Shown: piece by piece, positions 7,209-15,595 of the stretch
Layout: each line of letters opens with the position of its first letter
Numbering within the stretch: position 1 is the stretch's first letter
Source: an uncultured Hungatella sp.
Lineage (GTDB): Bacteria > Bacillota > Clostridia > Lachnospirales > Lachnospiraceae
NCBI GenBank assembly: GCA_910577935.1
Contig: CAJTOT010000034.1
Span: 1 to 32,965, forward strand
DNA length: 32,965 bases
Direction of reading: 5' to 3'
Translations under genes and position numbers: made by a program
The notes under the pieces: generated by a model
Told to the model about the DNA's origin: nothing
Database searches by the model: none
What the model saw: the letters and a program-made list of their open reading frames with translations, nothing else

Positions 7209-8303
7209 CTACATCGTAAGTTCGTAGTGGTATTTTTTCAGCCGCAGCCATGCCTTGTCCATGGCATCTTTCTCATAGAAGGAGATCCTTAAGGCCCCCT
7301 CGCCGTGTTCCCGGTTATGGTTGATGCCGATGTTTTTGATGCTGATTCCGCCGGCAGCCAGGATCACGGAGATGGTGGAGATGGCTCCCACTTCGTCGGC
7401 GATGTCCACGGTAAAGCTGTAGTCAGGCTCAATGGCGCCCTTTGCTTTCTGGGCAAATGTGTTTCGGTAGTCCCTGGAGGTCTCGAAGAGACGGTAGACA
7501 GCAGGGGAATCGCCGGCATCGAGCTGACCGGCAACTGACTGGAGGGAAGCGATGTACAGATTCAGGGCGTGAACCAGATTCTGGCTGTTGGTCATGCAGA
7601 TCTGCTCCCACATCTCCGGCGAGGAGGAGGCGATCCTTGTGATGTCTTTAAATCCGCCGGCGGCCAGGCGCTTCATCATGCCGTCCTCCCCGTCGCTGTC
7701 CTTTATCAGATTCACCAGGCTGGAGGCGACGATGTGGGGAAGATGGCTGATGGCGGCAGTGACCTGGTCATGGCGCTCATAGTCCAGGACAATGGGGATG
7801 GAACCGATGGTCTGGGCCACCGCCACCAGACGGTCAATGTTCTCCCGGGAGCTTTGGGCTGTGGGAGTGATGATGTAGTAGGCGTTCTCAAGAAGATGGT
7901 CAGAGGAATTCTCATAGCCGGTTTTCTCGGAGCCTGCCATAGGGTGTCCCCCCACAAAGGAGGCTTCCAGGCCCAGACGGGTCACGTGGCGGTGGATATC
8001 GGTCTTGGTGCTGCCCACATCGGTGATCAGGGCCCCCGGCTTTAGATAGGGGCCGATCTGCGCCAGATAGGCGGCGTTGTACTCCACAGGCGTGCACAGA
8101 AAGATCAGATCGCACTGTCTCAGTTCCGGCCCGATGCCGTCAAGGATTATGTCTATCATGCCGTCTTTTTGTGCCTGCTCCAGCCTGGAGCGTGTCCGCA
8201 TGTAGGCCATGATGATGGTTTCGGGGCGGGAGCGCTTGAGCCCTCTGGCGATAGAGCCGCCGATGAGCCCAAGCCCGATAAATGCGATCTTCGAGTCTGT
8301 CAT
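7209..8303 (-). CDS. tyrA: Prephenate dehydrogenase with C-terminal ACT domain
   Basis: Converts prephenate to 4-hydroxyphenylpyruvate with NAD(P)+ for tyrosine synthesis. 364 residues. The N-terminal Rossmann motif is GLGLIGGS (about 10-17); next come the conserved DVGSTK and GGHPMAGSEKTG segments, the latter with the catalytic His, and SHLPH in the helical domain. The last ~70 residues form an ACT domain (FTVDIADEVGAISTISVILAAGGISIKNIGI), consistent with feedback control by tyrosine. The stop of the DAHP synthase gene overlaps this ATG by one base (TGATG), indicating translational coupling. A GTG one codon earlier is possible, but the ATG has the better 8-base spacing from GGGGAGG. Confidence 0.96.
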   Translation of the reverse strand: MTDSKIAFIGLGLIGGSIARGLKRSRPETIIMAYMRTRSRLEQAQKDGMIDIILDGIGPELRQCDLIFLCTPVEYNAAYLAQIGPYLKPGALITDVGSTKTDIHRHVTRLGLEASFVGGHPMAGSEKTGYENSSDHLLENAYYIITPTAQSSRENIDRLVAVAQTIGSIPIVLDYERHDQVTAAISHLPHIVASSLVNLIKDSDGEDGMMKRLAAGGFKDITRIASSSPEMWEQICMTNSQNLVHALNLYIASLQSVAGQLDAGDSPAVYRLFETSRDYRNTFAQKAKGAIEPDYSFTVDIADEVGAISTISVILAAGGISIKNIGINHNREHGEGALRISFYEKDAMDKAWLRLKKYHYELTM

Positions 8304-9316
8304 CACAGCTTCCTCCCCGCCAGGGACGCGAATGGCTTTAAGTCATCCATCAGAGTGTCAAACTGGCTGAAGGTCAGGGACTGGGGACCGTCAGAGAGGG
8401 CGCAGGAAGGACAGGGATGAACCTCGATCATCAGGCCGTCGGCGCCCACAGCCACCGCGGCTTTTGCCAGAGGCTCCACGTATGCCCGGACGCCGGTGGC
8501 GTGGCTGGGGTCCACGATGACCGGAAGGTGGCTCTTGGAACGGATCACAGGCACGGCGCTGATATCCAGGGTGTTGCGGGTGCTTGTCTCGTAAGTGCGG
8601 ATTCCCCGCTCGCACAGAACAATGTTGGGGTTGCCCTCGGAGATGATATATTCTGCCGCGTTGAGCCACTCGTCGATGGTTGCCGACAGACCCCTCTTCA
8701 GGAGAACCGGGACGCCGGATTTGCCTGCCTCCTTGAGAAGTTCAAAATTCTGCATGTTCCTGGCGCCGATCTGGAGCATATCCACATATTTTACCGCAGC
8801 CTGGATGGCGTGGGCGCTGGTGACCTCGCAGATCACGTTGAGCCCCGTGGCCTCTCTGGCCTCTTTCATATATTTCAGCCCTTCTTCCTCAAGGCCCTGG
8901 AACGAGTAGGGGGAGGTTCTGGGCTTGTAAGCGCCGCCCCGAAGGAACGTGGCTCCGGCCTTCTTCACTGCCAGGGCAGTCTCCATAAGCTGCTCCCTGC
9001 TCTCGATGGCGCAGGGGCCTGCCATGACGGTGACAGTGCCGGGGCCGATGGTGGTGTTCCCCACGGGAATCACCGAATCCTCGGGGTGGAACTTCTTGTT
9101 GACCAGCTTGTAAGATTCGGTCACGTTGACGATCTTGTCAACGCCCTCGGAGATCTCGATGTTGGAGCCGTGGAGCTTTGACTTGTCGCCCACAACACCC
9201 ACAATAGTGACCTCGTCGCCTTTTGAAAGATGAACCTGAAGCCCTTTGGACTCCACCAGACTGGCTACTTTCGCTACAGCTTCCTCAGAAGCATTTGGTT
9301 TCATAATAATAATCAT
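8303..9316 (-). CDS. aroF: 3-deoxy-7-phosphoheptulonate (DAHP) synthase, type I-beta
   Basis: First enzyme of the shikimate pathway (PEP plus erythrose 4-phosphate). 337 residues from the ATG at 9316, set by AGAGGAT about 8 bases upstream and by the family N-terminus MIIIMK; the long open frame upstream is not part of the gene, because the promoter lies inside it. Residues 1-70 form the ferredoxin-like regulatory domain of the Thermotoga/Bacillus type; the barrel has GPCAIES, KPRTSPYSFQG, LLKRG and DPSHATG, which hold the metal and PEP ligands. Feedback control through the N-terminal domain is expected (family knowledge). It leads the operon with tyrA and aroA. I see no T-box or attenuator: the leader is only about 40 bases. 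The symbol follows common annotation of this type. Confidence 0.95.
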   Translation of the reverse strand: MIIIMKPNASEEAVAKVASLVESKGLQVHLSKGDEVTIVGVVGDKSKLHGSNIEISEGVDKIVNVTESYKLVNKKFHPEDSVIPVGNTTIGPGTVTVMAGPCAIESREQLMETALAVKKAGATFLRGGAYKPRTSPYSFQGLEEEGLKYMKEAREATGLNVICEVTSAHAIQAAVKYVDMLQIGARNMQNFELLKEAGKSGVPVLLKRGLSATIDEWLNAAEYIISEGNPNIVLCERGIRTYETSTRNTLDISAVPVIRSKSHLPVIVDPSHATGVRAYVEPLAKAAVAVGADGLMIEVHPCPSCALSDGPQSLTFSQFDTLMDDLKPFASLAGRKL

Positions 9317-9361
9317 GGCAATATCCTCTTGAATTATAAGTTTAGAATTTAGTCTTTCCCT

Positions 9362-9390
9362 ATTGTAAAGTAGGAACAGAATTTTGTCAA
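9362..9390 (-). promoter_or_regulatory. Near-consensus promoter of the aroF-tyrA-aroA operon
   Basis: Minus strand TTGACA (9385-9390, perfect), a 17-bp spacer and TACAAT (9362-9367). Just upstream at 9413-9426 is a GCACT...AGTGC dyad with a 4-base centre, a possible operator. The rest of the gap to the EF-G promoter (9391-9713) holds no gene I can support. Confidence 0.82.
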
Positions 9391-9713
9391 CGCTTTTTCG
9401 CTTTAAAGTTTTGCACTGCAAAGTGCGCATCGAAAGCAAGAAAACTGCTGCGTCCCGACATATTCTGTGATACGATACATACAAGGCAGAGATTTCTGCG
9501 GACGGCTTCCAAGGGGGAGCCATGGAGCCGATTCTGCAGCGGGGCCGCGTCTTGAAAGTTTTGATCTTTCTAAGCATGATTTAAGGCGTTTATGGGGCGG
9601 CAGCGAAGTCTCATGAACGCGCCTGATGCCTAATCACTCCCCTGATCAGTCGCGGGCCAGTACGGCTATAGGCCAAAGCCTGTAAAAAAGAGTGACTAAA
9701 ATGCACAAATAAC

Positions 9714-9742
9714 TTGTAAAATTCAGAATTTTTTAGTAAAAT
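9714..9742 (+). promoter_or_regulatory. Promoter of the EF-G-like gene
   Basis: TTGTAA (9714-9719), a 17-bp spacer and TAAAAT (9737-9742). The start would be about 33 bases before the ATG at 9782. Upstream (about 9632-9697) lies a weak potential fold closed by TCACTC/GAGTGA; I cannot match it to a known riboswitch. Confidence 0.65.
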
Positions 9743-9781
9743 GTTTTTATAGGCAAAAATTTATGTACAGGAGGAATGTTT

Positions 9782-11884
9782 ATGAACGTGTATGGAACAA
9801 AGCAAATCCGTAACGTCGTGTTACTAGGCCATGGCGGTGCAGGTAAGACGACCCTGGTGGAATCCATGGCGCTGGTGACAGGAGTTACCAAGAGGATGGG
9901 TAATATAGTGGACGGCTCTACCATCAGCGATTATGATAAGGAAGAGATCAAGAGACAGTTTTCCATCTCCACCTCCCTTGTACCGCTGGAATTTCAGGGT
10001 GAAGAGGGGCCCGTTAAAGTGAATCTGCTGGACGCCCCCGGTTATTTTGACTTTGTAGGCGAAGTAGAAGAGGCCGTCAGCGTGGCCGACGCTGCAGTGA
10101 TCGTGGTGAACTGCAAGGCGGGAATTGAAGTGGGAACGGAGAAAGCGTGGGAGCTCTGTGAGAAGTTCAATCTTCCCCGCATCATTTTTGTGACGAATAT
10201 GGATGACGATCATGCCAGCTTCCGTGAGCTGATCCTGAAGCTGGAGACAAGGTTCGGCAGAAAGATTGCGCCTTTCCATCTGCCGATCCGCGAGAACGAG
10301 AAGTTTGTGGGTTTTGTCAACGTGGTAAAGATGGCAGGAAGAAGATTTACCACCAACAGCGATTACGTAGAATGCGAGATTCCCGAGTATTCCAAGAAGA
10401 ACCTGGAGATCTGCCGCGGAGCCCTGGTAGAAGCGGTGGCGGAGACCAGCGAGGAGTACATGGAGCGGTATTTCTCCGGTGAAGAATTCACATATGAGGA
10501 GATTTCTTCTGCTCTCAGGGAACATGTTATAGATGGAAGCATCGTTCCGGTTATGCTCGGCTCCGGCATCAACTGCCAGGGCGCGAGGATGCTTCTCCAG
10601 GGAATCGACAGATACTTCCCGTCACCGGACCGCTTTGAGTGCATCGGTGTGGACGTGTCCACCGGCGAGCGCTTTGTGGCCAAGTACAACGACGGAGTGT
10701 CCCTTTCCATGAGAGTGTTTAAAACCATCGTAGATCCGTTTATCGGCAAGTACTCTCTGGTGAAGGTGTGTACAGGAACCTTAAAGCCGGATTCCACCTC
10801 CTACAATGTCAACAAGGACACGGAGGAGAAGATCGGAAAGGTGTACACCTTAAGAGGCAAGGAGCAGATGGAGCTGAAGGAGCTTCACGCCGGCGATATC
10901 GGGGCCGTGGCAAAGCTGAACGTGACCCAGACAGGAGACACCCTGGCAGTGCGCACCGCTCCGATTGTATACCATAAGCCTCAGATTTCCACGCCGTACA
11001 CATATATGCGCTATAAGACCAAGACCAAGGGCGACGACGACAAAGTGGCCACGGCCCTGGCAAAACTGATGGAAGAGGATCAGACCTTGAAGGCTGTGGG
11101 CGACAAGGAGAACCGCCAGACCCTGCTGTACGGCATCGGCGATCAGCAGCTGGAAGTGGTGGTCAGCAAGCTGGCAAGCCGCTACAAGGTTGAGATCGAA
11201 CTGAGCAAGCCTAAATTCGCGTTCCGGGAGACCATCCGCAAGAAGGTGGAGGCCCAGGGCAAGTATAAGAAGCAGACCGGCGGACATGGCCAGTACGGCG
11301 ATGTGAAGATGTCCTTTGAGCCCTCGGGGGATCTGGAGACACCTTATGTATTCGAAGAGAAGGTGTTCGGAGGCGCCGTTCCCAGAAACTATTTCCCGGC
11401 AGTGGAGAAGGGTATCCAGGAAAGCGTTCTCAAGGGCCCCCTTGCCGCCTACCCGGTTGTGGGCATCAAGGCAGTGCTTTTAGACGGCTCCTACCACCCG
11501 GTGGATTCCTCCGAGATGGCCTTCAAGATGGCTGCCAGTCTGGCGTTTAAGAAAGCGTTTATGGAGGCCGGCCCTGTTCTTCTGGAGCCCATCGCATCCA
11601 TGAAGGTGACTGTGCCGGATAAGTTTACCGGCGATGTCATGGGCGATCTCAACCGCAGAAGAGGACGTGTTCTGGGCATGAATTCCGACCACCACGGCAA
11701 ACAGATCATTGAGGCGGATGTCCCCATGTCCGAGCTGTTCGGCTACAACACGGATCTGCGCTCCATGACCGGCGGAATCGGCGTCTACGAGTACGAGTTC
11801 AGCCGCTATGAGCAGGCTCCCGGCGATGTCCAGAAGAAAGAGGTTGAGGCGAGAGCAGCCCAGGTTGACGGGGCAGACGCGTAA
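9782..11884 (+). CDS. Elongation factor G-like GTPase (EF-G2 type)
   Basis: 700 residues from the ATG at 9782: AGGAGG ends 7 bases before it, but touches the ATG two codons earlier. It is a five-domain translational GTPase. The P-loop is GHGGAGKTT (16-24), not the AHIDAGKTT of housekeeping EF-G; G3 is DAPGYFDF (84-91); G4 is NMDD (139-142), where the usual Lys of NKxD is Met. Domain IV has GGHGQYGDVKMSFEP, and GRVLGM sits in domain V. These features fit the EF-G-like group found beside a normal fusA in many Firmicutes and actinobacteria. Its job is uncertain: specialised translocation, ribosome rescue or recycling are possible. It is monocistronic, with its own promoter and a strong terminator. 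Confidence 0.92.
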   Translation: MNVYGTKQIRNVVLLGHGGAGKTTLVESMALVTGVTKRMGNIVDGSTISDYDKEEIKRQFSISTSLVPLEFQGEEGPVKVNLLDAPGYFDFVGEVEEAVSVADAAVIVVNCKAGIEVGTEKAWELCEKFNLPRIIFVTNMDDDHASFRELILKLETRFGRKIAPFHLPIRENEKFVGFVNVVKMAGRRFTTNSDYVECEIPEYSKKNLEICRGALVEAVAETSEEYMERYFSGEEFTYEEISSALREHVIDGSIVPVMLGSGINCQGARMLLQGIDRYFPSPDRFECIGVDVSTGERFVAKYNDGVSLSMRVFKTIVDPFIGKYSLVKVCTGTLKPDSTSYNVNKDTEEKIGKVYTLRGKEQMELKELHAGDIGAVAKLNVTQTGDTLAVRTAPIVYHKPQISTPYTYMRYKTKTKGDDDKVATALAKLMEEDQTLKAVGDKENRQTLLYGIGDQQLEVVVSKLASRYKVEIELSKPKFAFRETIRKKVEAQGKYKKQTGGHGQYGDVKMSFEPSGDLETPYVFEEKVFGGAVPRNYFPAVEKGIQESVLKGPLAAYPVVGIKAVLLDGSYHPVDSSEMAFKMAASLAFKKAFMEAGPVLLEPIASMKVTVPDKFTGDVMGDLNRRRGRVLGMNSDHHGKQIIEADVPMSELFGYNTDLRSMTGGIGVYEYEFSRYEQAPGDVQKKEVEARAAQVDGADA

Positions 11885-11961
11885 AGCCTCACAGGCCCGG
11901 CCGGTTGACAGCCGAATTACAAAACAGCCGAATCACAAAAAGAGCTGCCAAAAGACAAAAG

Positions 11962-11996
11962 AGAGGACACCGGCCCACAGGCCGGCGTCCTCTTTT
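11962..11996. terminator. Bidirectional rho-independent terminator
   Basis: A 14-bp stem (11962-11975 with 11980-11993, one A-C mismatch) with a CACA loop, followed on the plus strand by TTT; on the minus strand it is followed by a CTCTTTTGTCTTTT run. It ends both the EF-G-like gene and the convergent flavoprotein gene. Confidence 0.88.
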
Positions 11997-12017
11997 AAGT
12001 ATGAATCACAGTCCTAA

Positions 12018-14183
12018 CTACAGTCCCTCTGCCGCGTTCTTTCCGGCCACATAGCCGTAGTACATGGCCATGGAGTGGGATATGCCTTTCAGCGTGATGG
12101 GATACTCGGCGGCAAAACGGCTGCCCTGGACGTTGCCTGCCACGTAGAGACCGGGGATGACATTGCGGTCCTTGTCGTAGGTGTGGCAGTCTTCGTCTGA
12201 CTCAAGGCCGCCGATGATGACCAGCAGCAGGGCGCATTCAAACTGGTCGGCGTAGAAAGGTCCTTTGTTCAGAGGCCACATACGGCTGGACACTTTTCCG
12301 AAATCCAGGTCCTCCCCCTGCTGGGCCAGGGTGTTGTACCGCTCAATGGACTTGAGGGCCGTCTCCTGGGCAGTCTTGTCGTCGGGATATATCTTTTCCA
12401 TCAGCTCCTCCAGGGTGTCGGCGGTGATGCAGCGCCCGTCCGCGATGGCGGCATCCAGCTGGTAGGGGCTCTTATAGTTGCGGTATGTAGCGTTGTTGGC
12501 AGGAGCCTCCTCCGGGGTGATGTCCTCAAAATAGCAGGCGCCGCCGTGTGCCGCCGGCATAAAGGGCAGCTGCTCCGGCCAGCTGGCATCAAAGATCTGC
12601 CAGCTCTTTCTGTCCTTCAAAAGCTCGATCTGATTCTCCAGCTGCTGTCCCGGCAGATCCTCGTTCATGAAGCGTCTTCCGTTCATGTCCAGATTCAGAA
12701 ATCCCGCGTTGCCCATGACTCCCACGCCTGAAAGATCAGCTCCTCCGCCCATGTGATGGATCATGGGAGCGTGTGCCTGCTGCACTGCGGCTCCGGCCCA
12801 CATGCCCAGCTTGATGCCGTCGCCCTGGTTGGTCATCTTGCCTTCCACATCCACGTTGGTGAACATGCGGACGATGCCGTTCTCAATCACATCCGGGCAG
12901 AAATGGCGCACCATGGCCTCGTTCTGGGAATAGTCCCCTGTGGAGAGGATGACTCCTCTGGAGGCGGAAACCTTCAGATATTTTCCTGTCTCTGCGTTGC
13001 GGATATATGCCCCGGCGCAGCGCCCGTCTTCCATGATCAGCTTTTCCGCGAAATGGCCGTAGCGGGCGTCCACGTTGCCTGTGTCCACAGCCGCCTGCAT
13101 GTTGGCCTGGAAGGTCACGTTCTGGTTGGGCAGAAACTCCACAGAGGTGGGATAGCAGGGAAATGCCTCCTTTGTCCAGTCATAATTTTCGGGAAGGGGA
13201 TAAAAAATCGGTATCAGATAGTTCCCCGCGCTCTCGTCCGGGATGGAGGAGCGGGTCTCGGGGGCATAGTATAAATCAGGGTTGGCCGCCACCCACCAGT
13301 CGAAGGTCTCGCCGATGTTGTCGGCCCACTTGCTGATGATCCCCCGTTTTACCTTGTAGCAGGATTCCTGCATGTGGAAATCCACAATGCCGTCTATCTG
13401 CTCCTTTGTCCATGTATCACGTCCCCATCTCGCCTGCACGCTGCCGTTGATGACCGCGTACTCTCCGCTGCGGCACTGGGGGCTGTCTGCCTTTTCCACG
13501 GCAACCACGGACACACCGGCCTCCGCGGCCGCCCGGACAGCAGCCACGCCTGCCACGCCGCAGCCGATGACCAGCACGTCAGTGGAGATTTCCTCTTCCA
13601 CCATATCGTCGGTGATATCCGGCGCTTCTCCCAGCCAGTCGTCAGAAGCCGCCGCTGCCGGTTTGGCCGTGTCAGCCACGGCCTCTCCCTTGGCCTGGGC
13701 GATGCAGCTGGCCGCCGCCTCCTTCACCGCGCTGGTGGTGACGGTGGCCCCGGAGACAGAATCAATGTCGGAGGACTGGCTTTTCAGCAGAGCCGCCTTC
13801 AAGTCTTCCCCCGCCGCCTGGCCGATGCTGTCCGTCTCGCTGGACAGGTCCAGAACCACGTCGGTGATGCTGTTGTCGTCAAAGGTCATGGTCACCGTCA
13901 CCGGTCCCATGCCCTGGGCCGTGGCGCTGTAAGTGCCCGGCGTGTAGATGCCCGCAGCCGCCGCGGTCTCGGCGGCTGCGGAGGCGGGAGCCGCAGAAGA
14001 AGCAGCGGCAGCCTGGGAGGCCGCCGTGGAGGCGGTTTCGCCGGTCTGGGCAGAGGTTCCCGCGTCAGTTGAGCAGGCTCCCAGAACCCCTGCTGCGGCG
14101 ATGCTCAAGGCGCCCGCCGCAGTGCCTTTCAAGAAGTCCCGGCGGGAAATACTGTGAGTTTTAACAGGATTATCCTTTTTCAT
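12018..14183 (-). CDS. Tat-exported flavoprotein reductase with FMN-bind and FAD domains (fumarate/urocanate reductase-like)
   Basis: 721 residues. The N-terminus has a twin-arginine signal (SISRRDFLKG, 11-20) and a lipobox ending at Cys37, so the folded protein should be exported and membrane-anchored. After an Ala/Ser/Thr linker (about 45-78) comes an FMN-bind domain (82-165) with the flavinylation motif SGAT (144-147); FMN would be attached to Thr147 by an ApbE-type transferase, not encoded here. Residues 200-721 are a FAD-binding-2 reductase domain: GCGVAG (207-212), then Glu230 and a C-terminal GSRFAAEYP...GISHS segment seen in respiratory reductases of gut anaerobes. No haem motif is visible. 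It probably accepts electrons outside the membrane and reduces an unsaturated organic acceptor; the substrate cannot be read from the sequence. It lies downstream of a two-component system on the same strand. Confidence 0.88.
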   Translation of the reverse strand: MKKDNPVKTHSISRRDFLKGTAAGALSIAAAGVLGACSTDAGTSAQTGETASTAASQAAAASSAAPASAAAETAAAAGIYTPGTYSATAQGMGPVTVTMTFDDNSITDVVLDLSSETDSIGQAAGEDLKAALLKSQSSDIDSVSGATVTTSAVKEAAASCIAQAKGEAVADTAKPAAAASDDWLGEAPDITDDMVEEEISTDVLVIGCGVAGVAAVRAAAEAGVSVVAVEKADSPQCRSGEYAVINGSVQARWGRDTWTKEQIDGIVDFHMQESCYKVKRGIISKWADNIGETFDWWVAANPDLYYAPETRSSIPDESAGNYLIPIFYPLPENYDWTKEAFPCYPTSVEFLPNQNVTFQANMQAAVDTGNVDARYGHFAEKLIMEDGRCAGAYIRNAETGKYLKVSASRGVILSTGDYSQNEAMVRHFCPDVIENGIVRMFTNVDVEGKMTNQGDGIKLGMWAGAAVQQAHAPMIHHMGGGADLSGVGVMGNAGFLNLDMNGRRFMNEDLPGQQLENQIELLKDRKSWQIFDASWPEQLPFMPAAHGGACYFEDITPEEAPANNATYRNYKSPYQLDAAIADGRCITADTLEELMEKIYPDDKTAQETALKSIERYNTLAQQGEDLDFGKVSSRMWPLNKGPFYADQFECALLLVIIGGLESDEDCHTYDKDRNVIPGLYVAGNVQGSRFAAEYPITLKGISHSMAMYYGYVAGKNAAEGL

Positions 14184-14243
14184 AATAAACTCCCCACTTT
14201 CTTTATTGATGGAAAAAGTCTATCATAAAATTGATATTTTGTT

Positions 14244-14256
14244 AACAAGACTTGTT
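14244..14256. promoter_or_regulatory. Palindromic operator candidate before the flavoprotein gene
   Basis: A perfect 13-base palindrome, AACAAG-A-CTTGTT, about 60 to 70 bases upstream of the flavoprotein ATG. On the minus strand it overlaps a weak TTGTTA and lies 15 bases before a TATGAT. It is a plausible site for control of the reductase gene. LytTR regulators usually bind direct repeats, so the link to the adjacent response regulator is unproven. Confidence 0.4.
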
Positions 14257-14269
14257 TAATCCGTTGATT

Positions 14270-15595
14270 TCAATGTGTAATCGGCATCATCACCGTCAGG
14301 ATAAAAAGCCCGCCTTCCGCCTGGACAGTAACCTCGCCCCCGTACCGCCTGGCCGCCGCCCGGATATTTTTGAACCCGTAGCCGTGGCCGGAGTCATGGG
14401 ATTTGGTGGTTCTTGGCGCCCCTGTCTGGTCAAAGGCCACCTGTCCGAAGAAGGGGTTTTCTACCCGGAGGACGGCAAAATTCTGCCTGACGCCGGCGCG
14501 GACCACAATCTCCAGGGGATCGCCGCTGTCAGGGACCTCCTGCTTTAGCCGGCGCACGGCTTCCAGGGCGTTGTCCAAGGCGTTGCCCAATATGACCAGA
14601 AGGTCTTTCGGCTCCACAAACTCGAAGATTTCCCCGGAGACAGAGGGGATGAGGCGGATTCCCAGACGGGCGCAGGCGGCGCCGCTTCTGGCCAGGACGC
14701 TGTCCACCACCGGGCTGCCTGTGGGGGAAAACATTTCACATAGCTCCATGTCCCTGACTATGGAGCCGACATACTCCTGGATTTTGGAGTTGTCGCTGAG
14801 GGAGCGGATATAGTTTAAGTGGTGTTTCATGTCATGGTAGAGCTTGTTCATCTCCTCAATATTTTTCTGCTCCTGGCAGTACCACACCAGCTGCGCCTGG
14901 GAGCGGAGGCGGAGAACCTCAGCCTCCTCGCGGAGGTGCTGGGTGGTGAGCCGGTATTCTGTCTGAAGAAAAATAATCAGGTCGCAGACGCACAGCATAA
15001 GGCAGACAACGGCAGTCTCCCCTTCCGGGGGATTATCATATCTGAAGCTGATGGTCTGAAGATATTTGATAAGGGCATAGGGTATGGCAGGAAAAAGAAG
15101 AGCGGCCATGTCTGCTTTTTTAAGAGAAAGCAGCCCGTCCGTCTTCATGTGCCTGCCGAGAGCCGCGAGGATCAGAAACTGCATCAGCGCGCATGCGGCC
15201 ATGGAACCTCCGTTGAGCCATGGATTTTCTATTACAGGCAGATTCCAGACAGGACACACAATATTTAAAATGATCATCTTGCAGATGTCTTTTACAAGAT
15301 AAAAAGTTATGGTTACATAGAAGGCCAGGGGAAAAGAGACAAAACCCGCCGCCATGGTATACAGGATCAGCAGAAAAATTCTCAAACTAAAATTGACCAG
15401 GAGAGGTATGACCGCCTGTCTGATCTGCAGCCCTGTCAGAAGCCCCCAGATGAGACAGCGGACCAGCCGCAGGCGGGCTCCCTCCAGCCTCCGGGGCATC
15501 TTTTTTTGAAAATAGATAAACAGGGAAAATTCTGCCAGTATCCACAGGGCCGCCGCCCCGTATCCCGCGGCCGGGCTGGCGTATGGGTAGATCAT
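14270..15595 (-). CDS. Membrane sensor histidine kinase, AgrC/GHKL type
   Basis: 441 residues. The N-terminal ~212 residues hold about six hydrophobic segments (roughly 10-30, 48-68, 70-112, 132-147, 163-180, 195-212), as in the peptide-sensing AgrC/ComD group. A coiled linker (about 213-250) leads to the dimerisation helix with the phospho-acceptor His254 in YHDMKHHLNYI. The ATPase part has the N box ILGNALDNALEA (335-346) and the G box GHGYGFKNI near 410. It would phosphorylate the response regulator encoded just before it, with which it overlaps by 4 bases (ATGA). No AgrD-like peptide or AgrB-like processing gene is in the window, so the signal is unknown. Confidence 0.9.
   Translation of the reverse strand: MIYPYASPAAGYGAAALWILAEFSLFIYFQKKMPRRLEGARLRLVRCLIWGLLTGLQIRQAVIPLLVNFSLRIFLLILYTMAAGFVSFPLAFYVTITFYLVKDICKMIILNIVCPVWNLPVIENPWLNGGSMAACALMQFLILAALGRHMKTDGLLSLKKADMAALLFPAIPYALIKYLQTISFRYDNPPEGETAVVCLMLCVCDLIIFLQTEYRLTTQHLREEAEVLRLRSQAQLVWYCQEQKNIEEMNKLYHDMKHHLNYIRSLSDNSKIQEYVGSIVRDMELCEMFSPTGSPVVDSVLARSGAACARLGIRLIPSVSGEIFEFVEPKDLLVILGNALDNALEAVRRLKQEVPDSGDPLEIVVRAGVRQNFAVLRVENPFFGQVAFDQTGAPRTTKSHDSGHGYGFKNIRAAARRYGGEVTVQAEGGLFILTVMMPITH

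Noticed and set aside
9317..9577. N-terminal extension of the DAHP synthase frame (87 codons)
   Set aside because: The near-consensus promoter at 9362-9390 lies inside it, the family N-terminus MIIIMK begins at 9316 with its own ribosome binding site, and the extension has no domain character.
9620..9713. Riboswitch upstream of the EF-G-like gene
   Set aside because: The fold lies upstream of the proposed promoter, and I could not match it to c-di-GMP, preQ1, THF or other consensus cores.
13374..14072. Long plus-strand open frame opposite the flavoprotein gene
   Set aside because: It mirrors the GC-rich, Ala/Ser-rich signal and FMN-bind region; the composition is Gly/Arg/His-rich shadow sequence without domains.
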